Of a stretch of DNA of 64,000 bases, positions 58,924 to 64,000 are shown one piece after another; within the stretch, counting starts at the first letter, position 1; each line of letters begins with the position of its first letter. Origin of the DNA: Chrysomallon squamiferum (lineage: Eukaryota > Mollusca > Gastropoda > Neomphalida > Peltospiridae). Where the stretch lies: the NCBI GenBank assembly GCA_012295275.1, contig CM022670.1:15746198-15810197 (forward strand), written 5' to 3'. Below the pieces are notes generated by a model. The model was not told where the DNA came from, did no database searches, and saw only the letters and a list, made by a program, of their open reading frames with translations. The translations under genes and the position numbers were made by a program.

Positions 58924-60334
58924 ATGACAGCAGTCATGGAGAATTTGAAGAGTAAATTAAATGGAATTTTGGAACCAAAAGGCTTTGAACTCTACCCATT
59001 TCTGGTAAGTAAAGTATCTGTTTTAATTTAAACTGGTATATACCGTATGGAAATCATCAAACGACTTAATTAGATCTAATTAACTAATAAAAAAACGAAG
59101 GTCTTCTTTCGTAAAATATGCAGAGGCTCTCCAAATATCTCAATAGAGTGTATTCTTGAAATAACTGTTAAACTAGAGTTTTTACAAATTTTCTGTTAAT
59201 TATTTTATTTTATTTTTATTGGGGTTTTTTCTTGGGGGTTGGGTTTTTTTTTTAAATCGGCTGTTATTAAAGTTTCGAAATACCCACAATCGTTACAGAA
59301 TTCCTAATGTTAGTTTTATTTTAATTTATTTTTGTTTGTATGTATTGTTTTTGTTTGTTTAATTATTCTCTGATGGCTAGTACCTCAAAATATTTTTTTT
59401 GTATTTTACGCAAATTACTTACCGGCTGTTTTGTTTATTTGTTGTTATGAGAGATATATGTTATTCAACACTGGGTCTTCTTATGTTTATTTGTCGTCAG
59501 GCGTTGTCAAAGGAAATAATTCTTATGTAATAGAAAGAAAGAAATATAAATAGCACGAACCTATATGTGATAGCGCTTTTTATTATTATTTTCTGTTTTT
59601 CTTGTGGCGGTGGAGGGGAGATAACTAAATTCATAGGAAAATTGTGCCAAAAAATTACCTAACAATCTTCCTACGTCTCATTTGTGGCAAACTAGTACTT
59701 TTCGATAATACTTCTTTAAGTTTGTGAAGTATGTTAACTTTAGCATACAGTGTATTGGTCCAGCAGGAGTAAAAAATGAACATTAATTTCGTTCAGTTAT
59801 CTAACTGTTTGAACGCATATATCATGTATGTAGTATATATCATTAATTATACAACGTGCTTAAAAAATGTATTATTACCTTACAGTGATAAATGACAAAT
59901 GAACACTTCTAAGTATATTTTTTTAATATTTTATATCACTTTTTATATTTCAACTCGTCATTAAATATTTGAATAAAAATAAGTGTCACAATTTTGTTTA
60001 TTTTTTTATTTTTTGGTAAATGTCCTCTATACAACAGAAAAAAGTAATTGTGCATGATATGTTTCGTAGTTAAACATTTTTACAATTAGAGAAAGAATAA
60101 ATCAGTTCATATTTTTATTTTATGACTTAATAGAGTATTAAAAACACTTACCAGTGATGTCTCACGTGTCTCTGTATCTGGTGAATTTATTATAAAAAAT
60201 TCAAGTTTAGCATAAATCGCCGCTCAATTAGTACATACCGTAATACTGTCAAGACGGGTATTGCATCCATTTATTTTCAATGCTAAAATCCCAGAACTTG
60301 AAATAAATTCAAGTTTGATTAGATGTAGTATGTC

Positions 60335-60376
<42 letters not shown>

Positions 60377-61721
60377 AATGGAAATTTTAAAATATAAATT
60401 ATTCTACAGGTTGGCTGGTATAATACACTGGTGGACAAAAAATATGCCTTGCCTTACCCTGATGATACATTAGCCTTTGTGATAATCAGCACACCTGATG
60501 TCTTTGAAAAGATTTTTATACCATTTATCTGTGAGAAAGACTATGTGGTGACTGACAATCCTTTCGATGACTGCATGAAGATTGTTCTTAATTCACTGAA
60601 AAAGGTAATGTGATTACATCACAGAAGAACTTTTAAAAACAAAACAGCTTGTAATGAACATTACTGATTGAAATTGTTATCAATAATAAATAGAACTGCC
60701 CATAAAAATTAACAGACACTGGAAATAATAACAATTATAACTTACACTAGATTCACTTTTTTAACTTTTATTTTGTGCATTATATGTTAAATAAAACCTT
60801 GAAAAATATATTTAAAATACACAAATGTATATAATTAGAATACAATGTTACCAGATACTTTAATTAAATAGAACTTTCAATAATCATACTAGTGTTCTTT
60901 GTTTTATTCAAATCTAAATTATGCAATTAGCATTTAAAAACAACAACAAACAAACATATAATGAATACTGCAGGAATTTTCAGACCATGAGGTGGACATA
61001 TTAACTGATACTGATGTGAAAGATGATGGTACACCAAAGATTTTGGTACAAACAGCTGGTCATGTTGCAGGAGGTATTTTCTACTATCAGAAAAGGGACC
61101 TCAGTGAGGATACACTTAAAAACTGGCCATCAGATAAGGTAAGTGAAAACAAAATACTTTATCCTGATTTTAGCTTTATTTGTAAAACATTTTATTTTGT
61201 TTTGTTTTCGTGATAACTTATCATCTATGTAATTATATTTTTATTTTGTTTTATTTTGTTTTTAATTACCTTCTTCCCCAAAAATGTTTCCTCACATTGT
61301 TTTAGGCTGTTTGTTCTTTAAAGAAAACAAATGTACATATATAGTGTATCAGTTTTTAAATTTCACAAAAAACAATAAATTAATTTAAGAAGTGTAATTC
61401 CTTATTTTTCAGACACTTTATGGAGTGTCAATTCATCCAAAGTATGGTGGATGGTTTGCATTTCGTGGTGCTGTGATTTTCAAAGATGTCAAATGTCCAG
61501 ATCTTCAGAAAAGGGATCCACCTGATTGTGTGCCAACCCAAGAAATGAGAAAAGATCTTCTTGAGCGATACAACTTCCACTACCAGGATGGGTCTTACCG
61601 AGACATCATCCCTTCAATAAAGAAGTATTCTGAAGAGCAGAAGAAATATTTTGCTACCTTTTCACCAGAACACTGGAAAAAATGTGTTGAGGAAATGAGA
61701 AGAAAATATATGAGATCTTAA
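58924..61721 (+). CDS. MMACHC-like protein, copy 4 (diverged CblC paralogue)
   Basis: Exons 58924-59004, 60410-60604, 60974-61138 and 61413-61721, all phase 0, encode 249 residues. Order of motifs as in the family: EPKGFELYPFLVGWYN, LPYPDDTLAFVIISTP, KILVQTAGHVAGGIFYYQ (His122), HPKYGGWFAFRGAVIF, MRKDLLERYNFHYQ. It keeps Arg165 (human Arg161) and Arg210 (human Arg206). It has Gly207 at the human Trp203 position and Trp235 near the Arg230 position. It also has Phe for the first Tyr of the YYYQ motif. Much of exon D is identical at the base level to copy 1. The flanks are the same duplicated block as copy 2. Likely an expressed, functionally shifted paralogue; expression is unknown. Confidence 0.9.
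60337..60373 (+). repeat. (GT)n microsatellite in copy 4 intron 1
   Basis: A GT run about 40 bp before exon B, absent from the same place in copies 1 and 2. Confidence 0.95.
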
Positions 61722-64000
61722 ACTGAACAAAAAATGAAAATCGTATTTCCAGTTTGCTATAAGTTTACATTTCTGTTACATATTGTATCAACATTACCCT
61801 GATAAAGTTATACATCTTTTCTGATTTACACGATTATTCTTACCATTTAAATAAGTTATCCTCCAGTGACAGTTACTTCAATCTGTGATTAATGAAGCAG
61901 GGAATGAAGTCTTAATTCTGTTTACATATATGTTTAAGCTGTTGTAGTTAAAAATCAATTATACACCTACAAATTCCTGTTTTATTTTTAGTTACTTTTT
62001 TAACAGTGATAAACCAGTACATTTATAGCCTTTTCTGTTAGAACTTTCACATTTTGCAAAGTGTTATGCATTTCTCTATCGAGATTTAAAATAATTTATA
62101 ATTTGAATATTAATCTCATGTCTGTGATATTTTGATTCTAACTTGTTCTGTGATACTGTTTTACAATATTTTGTTTCTTTTGAAGTAGTTAATGAGCAGA
62201 TTCTAAATAAGAATTGACATAAAGGGAATGAATACACCTTCTCTTTGCAGATAGCATTAAACTCTTATATTTAAAACTGAATTCTTACATCGATAATTCC
62301 TTTACTCAATACGCAGTGTGTACTCAATGTATTATGACTATATACATATATAATAAATCTGCTGTTTAAAAATAAATTTTTACACCTACAATTCCTGCAC
62401 TCAGTGTATGTATTAGAAACATTTTATTTAAAAAAATAAAATGTTAACTGTTGCAAACACATTACTCATATCCACCAGGCAAAATATATTAACTTGAAGT
62501 ACACCTGGACACTTTTTAATTTTATTTTTGGTAAATAGTTTAATTGTTTGTGCTATTTCATTGAATTTTGAAAAAAAAATTTAAATGTTTACTAGGACAA
62601 ATTTATTTATACAGTGAGAATAATGGTTATAGTTTGTATTTTGCTTTCAGACTGTTTGTTTTGTTTCTTTGGATGTTAGGGGGGTTTTGGGGTTTTTTTT
62701 TCTTATAACTGGATTTATAATCATTTGTAATGTGAATGTTAATCTCACGTCTGTGATATTTACACTGTGATACTGTTTTACAATGTTTTCTTAATTTTGA
62801 AGAAGTTACTGAGTAGATTCTAAATAAAGATTAATATATAAGGAATGATGAAATATATATATATATAATCTGTTTCCTTATATGATTAAACTGCTGTATT
62901 TAAAACTGAATTGTTACATCTACAATTCATGTACTCAATATGTTATGATTAGATATATGATAAAATTGCTGTATTTAAAACTGAATTACGACATCTGAAA
63001 TTCATGTACTCAGTGTATTATGATTATGTAAGTGATGAAACTGCAGCATTTAGAAATCAGATATTACACCTACAATCCTATATCACTCTATGTATTAGAA
63101 GAACTTTGATTTGAAGAAAATAACACCAATTTTAAAAAAAGAAATTCAGACTGTTGCTCTGAAAACACAAAATATTTATGTAGCACAGCTTATTACTAAT
63201 TGTCCTTTTGTTTTTAATTTTTTTAATTTTGATAGTTTGTTCTTTCATATTTAATTATGATAAGCCCACTAAATTTACAGCTTTTTCTTTTATATATGTT
63301 TGTTCAATGAAAATAATGAAAATATTTACCTTTCAGACATTGTATGGTGTGTTTTTCTTACAACCAGATTTAAATTCTTTATAAGAATAACAATCGGATT
63401 TAAAATTCTTTATAAGAACATTAATTTCACCTCTGTGATATTTTGACTGGAACATGTAGAATGATACTGTTTTACATTATATTTTGTTTATTTTGAGGTA
63501 CTTACTCATTTTACTGAGTAAATGCTAAATAAAGATTAATATAATGAATTATTTTGTTCTGAACTATTTCTTGATCCATAGATCCATAGCTATGATTTAT
63601 GATACAATATAGTCAGTAACTTGATTTCTCTGGAAAAACGATTCAAGATAATTAAAAAGGATAAAAAAAAAAGAAATGGTATGAGAAAACTATAAGATCT
63701 ACTTAGAAACTTTAGATTTGTAATAAGTGTGTAGAAAACAACATTAAAATGATAAATATCAGGAACAGACAAGAAAAATTGAGCAATAAATAAGAAATCT
63801 GCATATTCAAGTAAAAATCAGTATTAACCGTATATATACCTTGAAAGGAGTTATATTTTTGCATTTATCAATTTAAAAAGAGAAAGTAAAATGATATAGT
63901 TTTGATACAATGATTAAATTGTAAGTCTTTGTTAAGGATCCCTTACAGCTCATTGAAAAGAAGACCCTATTAAATGCTGCTAATTTTTTTCTTGATGTTA
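61722..64000 (+). repeat. 3' flank of copy 4: repeat units continuing past the window end
   Basis: Three units of the same family as after copies 1 and 2. Terminal signals lie near 62203 (degraded to AATAAG), 62822 and 63528 (AATAAA). The block 63540-64000 closely matches 53690-54100, so the segmental duplication extends to or beyond the window edge; more copies may follow. Confidence 0.8.

Overview
This window is eukaryotic, from an animal nuclear genome. The genes are split by many GT-AG introns of about 0.1-3 kb. The DNA is very AT-rich and full of microsatellites, poly-T tracts and decayed transposons, and there are no operons or Shine-Dalgarno signals. Protein flavour, intron density and the transposon remnants suggest an invertebrate, most likely a lophotrochozoan such as a mollusc. 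That placement is an inference; nothing in the window proves it. All gene models were joined by hand from protein similarity, splice sites and reading phase. There is no transcript evidence.

Layout: (1) 1-10794, plus strand: the 3' two-thirds of GLDC, the glycine cleavage system P-protein, in 17 visible coding exons. Its 2.9-kb intron 15 holds a divergent pair of disrupted ORFs that I do not recognise. (2) 14516-24322, plus strand: the catalytic alpha subunit of AMP-activated protein kinase (AMPK), 16 exon positions. One position is a tandem pair of 70-nt exons (18018-18087 and 18187-18256) that look mutually exclusive. Three transposon relics lie in its introns. (3) 29845-34806, minus strand: an eight-coding-exon SLC17-like major facilitator anion transporter, convergent with AMPK, with probable 5' non-coding exons reaching about 36.2 kb and an 11-codon upstream ORF. 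(4) 37.6-64 kb: a local expansion of MMACHC (CblC, the cobalamin-processing protein). It has one inverted fragmentary copy (37623-38603, minus) and four plus-strand four-exon copies beginning at 40939, 48581, 56064 and 58924. The copy at 56064 is canonical. The copies at 48581 and 58924 are intact but have lost residues aligned to functional residues of human MMACHC. The copy at 40939 carries a one-base frameshift. Three copies lie in large duplicated blocks whose 3' flanks are themselves built of repeated units of about 0.6-0.8 kb, each ending in an AATAAA-type signal.

How the genes fit together: GLDC acts in mitochondrial glycine catabolism and one-carbon supply, MMACHC in cytosolic B12 processing upstream of methionine synthase and methylmalonyl-CoA mutase, AMPK in energy sensing, and the SLC17-like protein in anion transport. 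Both GLDC and MMACHC touch one-carbon metabolism, but nothing in the sequence shows co-regulation, so the neighbourhood may be coincidental. The most interesting items are the AMPK tandem exons and the diverged MMACHC array.
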